Origin: Thiogranum sp.
GTDB lineage: Bacteria > Pseudomonadota > Gammaproteobacteria > DSM-19610
NCBI GenBank assembly: GCA_024102665.1
Contig: JAGFJP010000179.1
Coordinates: forward strand, 1 to 40,279
Reading direction: 5' to 3'
Length of the DNA stretch: 40,279 nt
Each line of letters opens with the position of its first letter. Position 1 is the stretch's first letter. Positions 25,781 through 34,923 of this stretch are shown here, piece after piece. The notes under the pieces were generated by a model, which saw nothing but the letters and a program-made list of their open reading frames with translations, did no database searches and was not told the origin of the DNA. Position numbers and translations under genes: made by a program.

Positions 25781-26092
25781 TCAGTCGTGAACGCGCCTGA
25801 TCGCGCCGCCGACCGCGTACCGGGTGCCGTCCATACCCGGTTCCACGCGGATCACTTCAATGGTCGCATCAAGCACCGATAACACCGCCTGGCGGGATTC
25901 GATATGGATTTCCAGCTGATCGCCTGGCGCCAGCAATTCGTCGGTGTGAAACAACACACCGCCGCCGCTCAGATTCTTGCCGACCCCGGTAAAACGCCTG
26001 CCGCTGGCCGGCATCCGCAATGCCACTTCGCAATCCACCGGAACGCGAATGAAATCGCGTTTCTCCTCGTACGAACGCTGATCCAGGCTCAT
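25781..26092 (-). CDS. PilZ domain protein (c-di-GMP receptor)
   Basis: This 103-residue single PilZ domain has the c-di-GMP motif RDFIR (RxxxR, about 12-16) and, about 26 residues later, NLSGGG ((D/N)xSxxG). These should bind cyclic-di-GMP. A strong GAGGAGG site precedes ATG 26092; a longer upstream reading frame is unsupported. It is the first gene before pncC-thpR. The Wsp operon 4 kb away makes c-di-GMP, so this protein is a candidate effector, though no direct link is visible. Confidence 0.92.
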   Translation of the reverse strand: MSLDQRSYEEKRDFIRVPVDCEVALRMPASGRRFTGVGKNLSGGGVLFHTDELLAPGDQLEIHIESRQAVLSVLDATIEVIRVEPGMDGTRYAVGGAIRRVHD

Positions 26093-26187
26093 CGCTTCGC
26101 CTCCTCGTTGTTCAGCACACTGAGTATCAAAGCCAGCTGGAGAGTGCAAGCTGTAGCCGCGAAGGCAATTGGGCTAGACTGCCGCAC

Positions 26188-28758
26188 ATGTCCGCCCTGG
26201 CCGAAAGCAAAACCCATACACCGATGATGCAGCAGTATCTGCGCATCAAGGCAGAGCACCCTGACATCCTGGTCCTGTACCGGATGGGTGACTTCTACGA
26301 ACTCTTCTATGATGACGCCCGCAGGGCTTCGGAGCTGCTCGACATCACCCTGACCAGCCGTGGTCAGTCAGCGGGAGAGCCGATTCCGATGGCCGGCGTT
26401 CCGGTGCATTCTGCCGAGCAATATCTGGCCAAGCTGGTGCGAATGGGCGAATCGGTAGCCATCTGCGAACAGATCGGCGATCCCGCCAGCAGCAAGGGTC
26501 CGGTCGAACGCAAGGTGGTGCGGATACTGACGCCCGGCACGCTGACCGAAGAGGCATTGCTGCAGGAGCGTCGCGACAATCTGCTGGTGGCAATGCACCG
26601 GGATGACGAAGGTTATTTCGGCCTGGCGTCCCTGGATCTGTCCGCCGGGCGTTTCCTGGTCCAGGAGTTCAGCGGTGAAGAAACCCTGCTCGGCGAAATC
26701 GAACGCCTGCAACCTGCGGAGCTGCTCGTCAGCGAAGACCTGAGCCTGCCGGATGCGCTGCACAGACGCCAGACATTGCGTCGCCTGCCGCCCTGGCATT
26801 TCGACACCACCAGCGCGGCGCGCCAGCTCAATCAGCAATTCGGGACCCAGGATCTGAACGGTTTCGGTTGTCAGGACATGCCGGTCGCGGTGGGCGCCGC
26901 CGGCGCGTTGCTGCAATACGTCAAGGATACCCAGCGCGCCGCGTTGCCGCACTTGCGCGGTTTGCGTACCGAACACCACGAAGAAAGCGTCGTCATGGAC
27001 GCCGCCACGCGCCGCAACCTGGAACTCGACCAGTCGCAGTCGGGGCAGAAACAGCACAGCCTGGTGGCAATTCTGGACAAAACCGTCACCAGCATGGGCG
27101 GACGGATGCTGCGCCGCTGGCTGCACCGTCCGTTGCGCGACCGCAAAATCCTGGCCCCGCGTCACCAGTGCGTCGATTCGTTACTGCAAGGCCGCCTGTT
27201 CGACAGTCTGCGCGAGCAGTTGCGCGGCAGCTGTGACCTGGAACGTATTGTTTCGCGCATTGCGCTGAAATCCGCGCGCCCGCGTGATCTGAGCGCATTG
27301 CGCGACACGCTGGCGCGACTGCCCGCGCTACAGACACTGCTGCGCAGTGACAGCGATCTTTTACTGGGCGAACTGTCCGCGCGCATCCAGGAGCACCCCA
27401 GGGTGCACAAGCTGCTGCGCCGGGCGCTGCCCGACATCCCGCCGGCATTACTGCGCGACGGCGGGGTTATTGCAACTGGGTACGATGCAGAACTCGACGA
27501 GCTGCGCCGCCTCAGCGAAAACAGCGATCAGGTGCTGGTGGATATGGAAGCGCGCGAACGCGAACGGTCCGGAATCGCCAACCTGAAGATTCGCTATAAC
27601 CGCGTGCATGGCTACTATATCGAAATCAGCCGCAGCCAGGCCGACTCGGTGCCGGACAACTATCAGCGACGCCAGACATTGAAAGGCGCTGAACGTTTCG
27701 TTACCCCGGAACTCAAGGAACACGAAGACCGTGTGCTCGGCGCGCGCAGCAAGGCGCTGGAACGCGAAAAAGCCCTTTACGACGATCTGCTCGAACAACT
27801 GCTGGCACAGCTCGCGCCGCTTTGCGCATGCGCCGAAGGCCTCGCCGAACTCGATGTGCTGACCACATTCGCCGAGCGCGCCGACCATCTGAACTGGGCG
27901 CGTCCCGAACTGACGGAAGTGCCGGGCATCGTGATTACAGGCGGGCGCCATCCCGTCATCGAGCGTTTTGCCGACGAGCCGTTCGTACCGAACGACGTCG
28001 AGCTGATCGAACAGCGGCGCATGCTGATCATCACAGGCCCTAACATGGGCGGCAAATCAACTTATATGCGCCAGACTGCGTTGATCGTGCTGCTGGGTTG
28101 CATTGGCAGCTTCGTTCCGGCGGACAAGGCCTGCATCGGGCCCGTGGACCGCATATTCACCCGCATCGGAGCATCGGACGATCTCGCCGGCGGTCGCTCG
28201 ACATTCATGGTGGAAATGACCGAAACGGCGAACATCCTGAACAACGCGAGTCATCGCAGCCTGGTGTTGATGGATGAAATCGGTCGCGGCACCAGCACTT
28301 ATGATGGCCTGGCGCTGGCATGGGCGGTTGCAAAAGCGCTCGGCGCGATCCGCGCCTATACCCTGTTCGCAACGCACTATTTCGAACTGACGCGCCTGCC
28401 CGAGGACGTCGAGACTGCCGCCAACGTGCATCTCGATGCCGTTGAGCATGGCGACCGTATTGTGTTTCTGCACACCGTGAAACCCGGACCCGCAGACCGC
28501 AGTTACGGGCTACAGGTTGCTGCGCTGGCCGGCGTTCCCGACCACGTGCTTGCCCAGGCGAGGGTCATGCTGCAGGAACTGGAATCGAGCCCGATGCACG
28601 CACCGGCGGGAGAAAGCCTGGCGCAACAGCAGATCGATCTGTTTGGCGAGCCTGCAGATCACCCGTTGATCGACGCATTCCAGGGTATCGAACCCGACGA
28701 GTTGTCACCGCGCCAGGCGCTTGACCTGTTGTATAAACTCAAAGAAGTCGCGCAATAA
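26188..28758 (+). CDS. mutS: DNA mismatch repair protein MutS
   Basis: This 856-residue protein is close in length to E. coli MutS (853). The mismatch-reading motif GDFYEL has Phe36 and Glu38. The ATPase domain has Walker A GPNMGGKS (617-624), followed by [33 protein letters not shown] and [13 protein letters not shown] 26188 matches the family start ([12 protein letters not shown]). It recognises mismatches and small loops and recruits MutL. It is divergent from the PilZ gene, with a 95-bp gap between start codons. Confidence 0.99.
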   Translation: MSALAESKTHTPMMQQYLRIKAEHPDILVLYRMGDFYELFYDDARRASELLDITLTSRGQSAGEPIPMAGVPVHSAEQYLAKLVRMGESVAICEQIGDPASSKGPVERKVVRILTPGTLTEEALLQERRDNLLVAMHRDDEGYFGLASLDLSAGRFLVQEFSGEETLLGEIERLQPAELLVSEDLSLPDALHRRQTLRRLPPWHFDTTSAARQLNQQFGTQDLNGFGCQDMPVAVGAAGALLQYVKDTQRAALPHLRGLRTEHHEESVVMDAATRRNLELDQSQSGQKQHSLVAILDKTVTSMGGRMLRRWLHRPLRDRKILAPRHQCVDSLLQGRLFDSLREQLRGSCDLERIVSRIALKSARPRDLSALRDTLARLPALQTLLRSDSDLLLGELSARIQEHPRVHKLLRRALPDIPPALLRDGGVIATGYDAELDELRRLSENSDQVLVDMEARERERSGIANLKIRYNRVHGYYIEISRSQADSVPDNYQRRQTLKGAERFVTPELKEHEDRVLGARSKALEREKALYDDLLEQLLAQLAPLCACAEGLAELDVLTTFAERADHLNWARPELTEVPGIVITGGRHPVIERFADEPFVPNDVELIEQRRMLIITGPNMGGKSTYMRQTALIVLLGCIGSFVPADKACIGPVDRIFTRIGASDDLAGGRSTFMVEMTETANILNNASHRSLVLMDEIGRGTSTYDGLALAWAVAKALGAIRAYTLFATHYFELTRLPEDVETAANVHLDAVEHGDRIVFLHTVKPGPADRSYGLQVAALAGVPDHVLAQARVMLQELESSPMHAPAGESLAQQQIDLFGEPADHPLIDAFQGIEPDELSPRQALDLLYKLKEVAQ

Positions 28759-28761
28759 AAA

Positions 28762-28786
28762 ACGGACCCGCTTCCCGCGGGTCCGT
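28762..28786. terminator. Terminator between mutS and the OmpA-family gene
   Basis: ACGGACCCGC and GCGGGTCCGT form a perfect 10-bp stem with a 5-nt loop. On the minus strand it is followed by six T, so it ends the OmpA-family transcript well. On the plus strand the trailing CTCTTGC is weaker, but it probably also slows mutS transcripts. Confidence 0.82.
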
Positions 28787-28812
28787 CTCTTGCAGCAGTT
28801 ATTGCCGGATAC

Positions 28813-29469
28813 TTACTTCGGTTGTTGTACCGGAACGGTTTTTTCCACCTCGATCACTTCCATCGCGGAAAATCCGACCTCAGCCCGCCGATTCGGTGCA
28901 AGGCAATCGATCAGAGCGGCACCACGTTTGCCTTCGCAAGCGACGACCGGTTCCGCCGAGCCGACACCTTTGGTCTCGATGAAACCAGGCACTACACCCC
29001 TGGACACCAGGTAATCCTGAACCGCAGCCGCGCGCCTTTCCGACAATCGCTGGTTATAGGCATCATCCCCGATACGGTCCGTATGCCCGGTGATCTGGAT
29101 TTTCTGCGCCTGCAGATCGGTCGCTGTCAGACCGTTCAGCAAATCGTCAAGGCGCGCCTTGCCGACACCGGTAAGCTCGGCACGGTCGAAACCGAACAGT
29201 GTGTCTGCGTCCATGCGCACCGGTTTGAGTTCCTTGACGACGATAACCTCGACTGCCGCCAGTTTAACACCGTCACGCATAGCCACGATTTCCGGCTCGC
29301 ATTCGACAACGGCGTTGGAAACCGACCAGCGCTCGGTGTGCAAACAGTCGCCGAAGCCGTTGCGCACTATGATTTGACTGGAACTGTCGACGTATCCGGT
29401 CGCGGCGCTGCTCAACCCGCTGAGCATACCGAAACCGGCAAGCACGACGGTTCGTATTATTTGTTTCAT
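28813..29469 (-). CDS. OmpA-family outer-membrane protein
   Basis: The protein has 218 residues and a signal peptide (cleavage near residue 22-23). An N-terminal region of unknown fold carries a Cys pair (FGDCLH, VECEPE). A C-terminal OmpA peptidoglycan-binding domain (about 85-200) has TLFGFDRAEL, ITGHTDRIGDDAYNQRLSERRA and NRRAEVGF, with the Asp and Arg that contact diaminopimelate. I chose ATG 29469 because the signal peptide starts there and CGGAGG lies upstream. It likely tethers the outer membrane to peptidoglycan. A short C-terminal acidic/basic tail ends PVQQPK. Confidence 0.92.
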   Translation of the reverse strand: MKQIIRTVVLAGFGMLSGLSSAATGYVDSSSQIIVRNGFGDCLHTERWSVSNAVVECEPEIVAMRDGVKLAAVEVIVVKELKPVRMDADTLFGFDRAELTGVGKARLDDLLNGLTATDLQAQKIQITGHTDRIGDDAYNQRLSERRAAAVQDYLVSRGVVPGFIETKGVGSAEPVVACEGKRGAALIDCLAPNRRAEVGFSAMEVIEVEKTVPVQQPK

Positions 29470-29638
29470 TTTTTGATACCTCCGAGTACCGGAAAAGCGC
29501 GGGAACCTCGGGCGAGCGACTTTATCGCCAGACCCCGCCAACAGCGCCGCAGCGGTTAATGCCCGCGAACGGTGTTGCTACTGGTATTTTGTGTCAGATA
29601 AGACCGGCGCGCAATGCGCAAGAAAGGGAATTTCGCGT

Positions 29639-30115
29639 TCAGCCCGCGGCGGTACCGCAATTGCTGAGACTGAGGCTCGGAGGATTGGTGGAAAAAACAA
29701 ACGGCGCGGCTTTCTCGAGGGCGCTGAGCCCAAGCAGCATACGTGTATTGCGCGGGAAAACAGCGGCTTCGACGTCGTCCAGCACGCAGTCTTCGCCCAG
29801 CACCAGCCGCTTGATCCGATACACCGGCAGTCGCTGCTGGCTGCCATCAGCCATTACGCCGGTGAGTTCGCCAACATAGGTCGCGTTGTTGGCCTCGACC
29901 AGGCTGGCGAGCGTGTGCTCATTGATCGTTGTGTAACCGGCGCCGGTATCGACCATGAATTCAACGTTGCCGCTTCCCAGCATATTGGCCTGCACATAGT
30001 AGGTAGCCAGGCGTTTCTGGTTCATGGGAATAGTCTTGAAGGACTCGGCGACCGCCAGATTGAAATTGAACAGCAGTAACAGCCAAACAGCGCTTTTGAT
30101 AACAGACCTGGACAT
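29639..30115 (-). CDS. Exported retropepsin-like aspartic protease
   Basis: The 158-residue protein has a signal peptide (MSRSVIKSAVWLLLLFNFNL, cleavage near AVA-ES). A single retropepsin domain follows with catalytic FMVDTGAGYTTI (Asp56) and the flap-side GVMADGSQQRLPVYRI and MLLGLSALE. Such one-domain proteases act as dimers. Periplasmic members process surface or envelope proteins, but the substrate here is unknown. I chose ATG 30115 over an upstream TTG. It lies 169 bp from the OmpA-family gene on the same strand. Confidence 0.85.
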   Translation of the reverse strand: MSRSVIKSAVWLLLLFNFNLAVAESFKTIPMNQKRLATYYVQANMLGSGNVEFMVDTGAGYTTINEHTLASLVEANNATYVGELTGVMADGSQQRLPVYRIKRLVLGEDCVLDDVEAAVFPRNTRMLLGLSALEKAAPFVFSTNPPSLSLSNCGTAAG

Positions 30116-30478
30116 GTGCGACACCCGTGCAAGCGACAAAAAACCGTCGTTACCAGGCTTAGCGGCCGGTCAAACTCCAAATTAAGGCAGCTCGGTCAGG
30201 CGTAAATGCGTAGTCGCGAAGCCTGGTCAGGATGCGCCGATCCGCACCCGAAGCAAGCTTATGGTCGATGTTTTTACTTCGACGAATCAATAACTTGAAA
30301 ACATTCTGGAATTGCCTTACCCGGTCTCGTCGAGCGATGCCGCACGTGCGGTGGAGCATGCGGCCTGTGGCGACAACCGGGAGTATGTCTGACCGGCGTG
30401 GCAAGCATATTGCATTTGCATCCACCAGTTGACGCGCCGGTCCAGGAGCGGCGTCCGCCATAGCAGCGAGAGCGAATC
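30116..30478. other. Intergenic region upstream of wspA
   Basis: This 363-bp gap separates the divergent retropepsin-like gene from wspA. Apart from the sigma-54 candidate near its right end I see no RNA gene, repeat or convincing reading frame. It is long enough to hold upstream activator sites for an enhancer-binding protein. Confidence 0.6.
30399..30414 (+). promoter_or_regulatory. Candidate sigma-54 promoter of the wsp operon
   Basis: TGGCAAGCATATTGCA matches the -24/-12 consensus TGGCACG-N4-TTGCA at all positions but one (A for C after TGGCA). The invariant GG (30400-30401) and GC (30412-30413) are 10 bp apart, as required. The start of transcription would be near 30425, about 54 bp before the wspA ATG. 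Confidence 0.55.
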
Positions 30479-32497
30479 ATGCGTATCGAAAAAATTTCTC
30501 TAAGAGCCCTGGCCATCGGCGTGCTATTGATTGTCGGTCTGGTCGCCGTCGCAACCTCTTTTGTCTCAGAGTCCCAGTACCGGCGCGCCGCCATCGACGC
30601 CCAGACCAGAACCGTGGCCAGGGTTCTTACCGTAGCCAGCGACGCAGCGCTAGGTCAGCTGGCAGCCGAAAGCGGGCAACTCGCCTCCGCCGCCGTCAAG
30701 GCCTTATCCAGGCAACCGGACCTGAACCGCTATCTGGCGGAGGCACCCGCCGGGACGTCCAACCCGGTACTCACGAATTTACTCGATGCGCCTCTGAATA
30801 CCAGGCTATCCGTTGTCAAACCGGTTTCCGTGCGTCTTTACAACAGCTCACGCCAGCTCCTGATGAGCCGTGGCATCGATGAGACTGAGAACAGCCCGGC
30901 GCTGGCCACAAAGAATCCGGAATCCAGCGATCTGTCATCCTGGCTGGCGGAGACAGGTCCGCGCTATTCGATCGTGAAGGCCGTCGGAGATTCCTCCAAC
31001 CCGGGATTTCTGGAAATCCGCTTCGATCTCGCGTCCTCACTCTGGACGGTAGCCGAACTCACCCACCTTCCCTTGCGTATCAAGTCACCCTACGGGGACG
31101 TGCTGTTCGAAACCGGTGACTGGGAGGCTCAACCCGAGACGGCTCACGAGATTATCCATCCGATACGCGGTGCCGACGGCATCCCCGTCGTGGAACTGGC
31201 GGTTCTGGACGATTTCGCCGAACTGTATGAAGCCACTCACCAGACGCGAAATGCCACGAGCCTGGCTATTGTCGCTTTGATCGGTATCGCACTCTTGATC
31301 GCGATACTGATTCTGGATCGTTTTCTGTTCCGGCCCTTGCGCAGCATGATCGAGGATATGAACCGCGTCGCCAGGGGCGACACCACTACCCAGGTCAGCG
31401 GCCGCGCACTGAAGGAGTTTCACACACTGGCCAATGCCTTCAACGCCATGACGCAGAAAATCAAGGACATCATCGAACGCGAGCGTCAGGCGGCCGAGGA
31501 CGTAAAGGGCAAGGTCGAACTGATTCAGGAAGTTGTAGCCATGGCGGCAAAGGGCGACCTGACCGGACAGATCATGGTGTACCGCGACCAGGACATCATC
31601 TCCGAACTGGCGGCAGGCATTCAGTCCATGCTGGACAGTCTCAATTCGCTCGTCGCACGCATCCAGCAATCCGGTGTACAAGTGACGTCTTCGGCGACCG
31701 AGATCGCTGCGACTGCAAAGGAGCAGGAGGCTACAGCCAATGAAACGGCCGCCACCACCAACCAGATCAAGGCGACGGTGACGGAAATCACTGCGACATC
31801 CAAGGAACTGGTCAACACCATGAGCGAAGTCACGGAGGTCGCGTGGAAGACTTCCGAGAGCGCCAACGCCGGCCGCTCGTCGCTGCAGCGCATGGAATCG
31901 ACCATGCACCAGATGAGCGAAGCGACGGCATCGATCGGTTCCAAGCTGGCTGTTCTGAGCGAGAAAGCCGGCAACATCAATACTGTCGTCACCACCATCA
32001 ACCGCGTTGCCGACCAGACCAACCTGCTCTCCCTGAATGCGGCCATTGAAGCCGAAAAAGCCGGCGAGTACGGGGTCGGCTTCGCAGTCGTCGCAACTGA
32101 AATACGCCGCCTCGCCGACCAGACAGCGGTCGCCACCTGGGATATCGAGCAAATGGTGAAAGAGATGCAGTCGGCGGTATCGGCGGGTGTCATGGGTATG
32201 GAAAAATTCTCCGAGGAAGTGCGCCACGGGGTCGATGACGTGCGCCAGGTAGGAGCGCAACTCGCCGTGATTATCGAGCAGGTCGAAGCGCTGATTCCGC
32301 GTTTCGAGGAAGTCAACGAAGGTATGACTTCCCAGGCCCAGGGCGGCAACCAGATCCGCGATGCCATCGTGCAGCTAAGCGAGTCGGCGCAGCAGACCGC
32401 AGATTCCCTGCGCCAGTCCAACGGTGCCATCATGCAGCTCAACGACGCTGCCAAACGACTGCAGGAAGGCGCCTCACACTTCCGTGTCAGTTCCTGA
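30479..32497 (+). CDS. wspA: Methyl-accepting chemoreceptor WspA
   Basis: The receptor has 672 residues. TM1 spans about 10-28, a periplasmic sensor domain about 30-256, and TM2 about 259-281. A HAMP region and a long signalling coiled coil follow. The hairpin tip reads NLLSLNAAIEAEKAGEYG and then GFAVVATEIRRLADQTAVAT. The following DIEQMVKEMQSAVSAGVMGM is characteristic of Pseudomonas WspA rather than flagellar receptors. In the Wsp pathway this receptor responds to surface contact or envelope stress and activates WspE. It is the first gene of a full wsp operon. There is no C-terminal CheR/CheB tether pentapeptide; the protein ends FRVSS. Confidence 0.94.
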   Translation: MRIEKISLRALAIGVLLIVGLVAVATSFVSESQYRRAAIDAQTRTVARVLTVASDAALGQLAAESGQLASAAVKALSRQPDLNRYLAEAPAGTSNPVLTNLLDAPLNTRLSVVKPVSVRLYNSSRQLLMSRGIDETENSPALATKNPESSDLSSWLAETGPRYSIVKAVGDSSNPGFLEIRFDLASSLWTVAELTHLPLRIKSPYGDVLFETGDWEAQPETAHEIIHPIRGADGIPVVELAVLDDFAELYEATHQTRNATSLAIVALIGIALLIAILILDRFLFRPLRSMIEDMNRVARGDTTTQVSGRALKEFHTLANAFNAMTQKIKDIIERERQAAEDVKGKVELIQEVVAMAAKGDLTGQIMVYRDQDIISELAAGIQSMLDSLNSLVARIQQSGVQVTSSATEIAATAKEQEATANETAATTNQIKATVTEITATSKELVNTMSEVTEVAWKTSESANAGRSSLQRMESTMHQMSEATASIGSKLAVLSEKAGNINTVVTTINRVADQTNLLSLNAAIEAEKAGEYGVGFAVVATEIRRLADQTAVATWDIEQMVKEMQSAVSAGVMGMEKFSEEVRHGVDDVRQVGAQLAVIIEQVEALIPRFEEVNEGMTSQAQGGNQIRDAIVQLSESAQQTADSLRQSNGAIMQLNDAAKRLQEGASHFRVSS

Positions 32498-32509
32498 GGG
32501 GGCACGCAG

Positions 32510-32968
32510 GTGCTGATGCTGTTATTCAACCTGGGTAACAGTCGCTACGCCATTCCCGCGCGAGCGGTTGTTGAAATTGCACCGCTGGTCCGGCTGGAGG
32601 CGATCGCCATGGCACCCGTCTACATCGCCGGTCTGTTCAACTATCGCGGCAGGCACGTTCCGGTGATCGACCTTTGCCGGTTGATCGAAGGCAAGCGCTG
32701 CGAAGATTCCTTCACGAGCAGGGTAATGATGGTCGAATACCCGGTATCCGGCGACCGCACCCGGGTGCTGGGCCTGCTTGCCGAACGCGTTACCGAAACG
32801 GTATCAATTGACGACGCCGCGTTCGCCGATACCGGAGTGACGGTCGACGATGCGCCCTTTCTCGGCCAGGCCGCGCTCACCGAATACGGGCTGGTGCAGA
32901 AGGTCTCCGTTGAAAACCTGCTTGCGGACAGCGTGCGCGCCTTGCTGTTTCCACAGGAGGCCGGATAA
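32510..32968 (+). CDS. wspB: CheW-like coupling protein WspB
   Basis: The protein has 152 residues and a single CheW domain (LLFNLGNSRYAIPARAVVEI, YIAGLFNYRGRHVPVIDL). It couples the WspA receptor to the WspE kinase. The start is GTG 32510, placed well after GAGGGGG; ATG 32516 is the alternative. It sits 12 bp after wspA and directly abuts wspC. Confidence 0.93.
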   Translation: MLMLLFNLGNSRYAIPARAVVEIAPLVRLEAIAMAPVYIAGLFNYRGRHVPVIDLCRLIEGKRCEDSFTSRVMMVEYPVSGDRTRVLGLLAERVTETVSIDDAAFADTGVTVDDAPFLGQAALTEYGLVQKVSVENLLADSVRALLFPQEAG

Positions 32969-34237
32969 ATGCCGCTGGGTGAAATCGAGCGACTGCTGCA
33001 AAACGAGATCGGACTGCACAGCTCGACAGTCGGTTCCGACACGGTGCGTCATGCCGTCGAGGCGCGCATGCGCGCCTGCGATATCAGCCGTGTTGAGGAT
33101 TACCGCGACGTCATCCGCCATTCACGGACCGAACTCGATCAACTGATCGATACCGTCGTCATCCCCGAAACCTGGTTCTTCCGCGACCACAACCCGTTTT
33201 CCGCTTTCAGCGAATGGCTACAGGAAAGCCGGCGCGGCCGGAACACGCCAACACCGCTGAGAATTCTCAGCGTGCCCTGCTCCACCGGCGAGGAACCCTA
33301 CACGCTCGCCATGTGTCTGGCCGATTGCGGCATAGCGCCTTCGCAGGCGCACATCGATGCAATTGACATAAGCAGCGTCAATCTCGCCATTGCAAGAAAT
33401 GCCGAGTACGGTATCAATTCCTTCCGCAGCCATGACCTGTCGTTTCGCGAGCGCCATTTTGACGCCGTCGGTCAACGCTATCGACTCCGCGATGACATCC
33501 GCGCGCGGGTTCGTTTCACGCGCGCGAACATCCTGGATAGCGAATTCCTTGCCGGTTGCGAAGCATATCACGTGATCTTTTGCCGCAACCTGCTCATCTA
33601 TTTCGACCGCGCGACACAGCACCAGGCCATCGATAATCTGTGCAAGTTACTGGTGGAGCGCGGCCTGCTGTTCCTCGGTCACTCGGAAACCAGTCTGTTG
33701 AAAGACCGGCCATTCACGGCTATGGCATTCCCTCGCAGTTTCGGCTTCGTTCACAGGCAACCCGTTGATCAGCCGGAGGCCGTCCCGGAGTTCAAGAAAC
33801 CGCGACGTCCGGCGTACCCGCCTGCGCCCGCCAGCCAGAAGCAAAAACCGACCATGCCATTCGCGGGTGTCCGCCCGGAAACGAAACCGCACGATAATAC
33901 GCGACGCGACAGCGACCCGCTGCAAACGGCATTCAGACTGGCCGATGAAGGGCACCTCGACGAGGCCGCGTTGCAATGCGAGGCGTTGATGAAACAGGAT
34001 TCCTGCCAGCCCGGCCCCTATTACCTTCTGGGACTGGTGCGCGAGGCGACAGGCAACAGCAGCGCTGCCGAGCAGCTGTTTCGCAAAGCTGTATACCTTG
34101 CGCCCGATCACTATGAAGCCTTGACCCACCTCAGTGTCATCTGCGAGCGCAAGGGTGACAAGCAAAGCGCCCAGCGGTTCCGTGATCGCGCGCAGCGCAT
34201 ACAGGCCACCGCGCCGTTACGGCATATAGAACAATGA
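32969..34237 (+). CDS. wspC: CheR-TPR receptor methyltransferase WspC
   Basis: The protein has 422 residues. The N-terminal CheR methyltransferase domain (about 1-265) has PETWFFRDHNPF, RILSVPCSTGEEPYTLAM, IDAIDISSVNL and FCRNLLIYFD. A proline-rich linker (about 268-310) leads to TPR-like repeats (about 318-410), the hallmark of WspC. It methylates glutamates of WspA to tune signalling. TAAATG joins it to wspB, and ATGA overlaps wspD. Confidence 0.95.
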   Translation: MPLGEIERLLQNEIGLHSSTVGSDTVRHAVEARMRACDISRVEDYRDVIRHSRTELDQLIDTVVIPETWFFRDHNPFSAFSEWLQESRRGRNTPTPLRILSVPCSTGEEPYTLAMCLADCGIAPSQAHIDAIDISSVNLAIARNAEYGINSFRSHDLSFRERHFDAVGQRYRLRDDIRARVRFTRANILDSEFLAGCEAYHVIFCRNLLIYFDRATQHQAIDNLCKLLVERGLLFLGHSETSLLKDRPFTAMAFPRSFGFVHRQPVDQPEAVPEFKKPRRPAYPPAPASQKQKPTMPFAGVRPETKPHDNTRRDSDPLQTAFRLADEGHLDEAALQCEALMKQDSCQPGPYYLLGLVREATGNSSAAEQLFRKAVYLAPDHYEALTHLSVICERKGDKQSAQRFRDRAQRIQATAPLRHIEQ

Positions 34238-34923
34238 ACGCAAGCATCAAGGAAACCGTTGTGGAACTCGACGACTGCTGGAACCGCATCGGCGTCTGGA
34301 GCCGCGCGGACAAGCGGTGTCCCGAACTGGAAAAGTTCATTCACTGTCGCAACTGCGACCGCTATTCGGCGGCGGGCCGCCACGTTCTGGCGCGCCCAGT
34401 GCCGAATGACTACCGTGTGGAATGGACCAACCGCTTCGCGCGTTCCGAAACTGCCCGGGCTACAAACGACCGTTCCGCGCTGCTGTTCCGCCTGGGCGAC
34501 GAATGGCTCGCCATCGATAGCAGCTATGTCAGCGAGATTACCCAGTTCCGGACCATTCACAGCCTGCCGCACATGAGCAACAACACGGTTAAGGGGCTGG
34601 TCAATATCCGCGGTGAACTCAGGATATGTATATCGATCGGCGCCATGTTGCAGATCGAAAAAGCACGCGAGCGGCATGATGCGAGTTACGAAATTCACGA
34701 GCGCATGATCTATATCCAGAAAGACAACCAGAGTTTTGTTTTTCCCGTGAGCGAAGTGCACGGCATTCACCACTATTCCCGCAATGCATTGCAGCCGGTA
34801 CCGGTTTCAGTCGGAAAATCCAGACAAACGTTTACCTCCGACATCCTGCCCTGGAAAACATATCATGTGGGTCTGATCGATCATGAACTGCTGTTCTTCG
34901 CGCTGGCCGGTGAACTGAAATGA
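34234..34923 (+). CDS. wspD: CheW-like coupling protein WspD with cysteine motif
   Basis: The protein has 229 residues. An N-terminal segment has Cys15, Cys29, Cys38 and Cys41 (RCPELEKFIHCRNC), a pattern typical of WspD and a possible metal site. A CheW domain (about 85-225) follows with SALLFRLGDEWLAIDSSYV and NNTVKGLVNIRGELRICI. It is the second coupler in the WspA-WspE array. ATGA overlaps join it to wspC and wspE. Confidence 0.94.
   Translation: MNASIKETVVELDDCWNRIGVWSRADKRCPELEKFIHCRNCDRYSAAGRHVLARPVPNDYRVEWTNRFARSETARATNDRSALLFRLGDEWLAIDSSYVSEITQFRTIHSLPHMSNNTVKGLVNIRGELRICISIGAMLQIEKARERHDASYEIHERMIYIQKDNQSFVFPVSEVHGIHHYSRNALQPVPVSVGKSRQTFTSDILPWKTYHVGLIDHELLFFALAGELK

Noticed and set aside
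30159-30461. A 100-codon minus-strand frame upstream of wspA
   Set aside because: It covers the promoter region, has no ribosome site and no recognisable motif.
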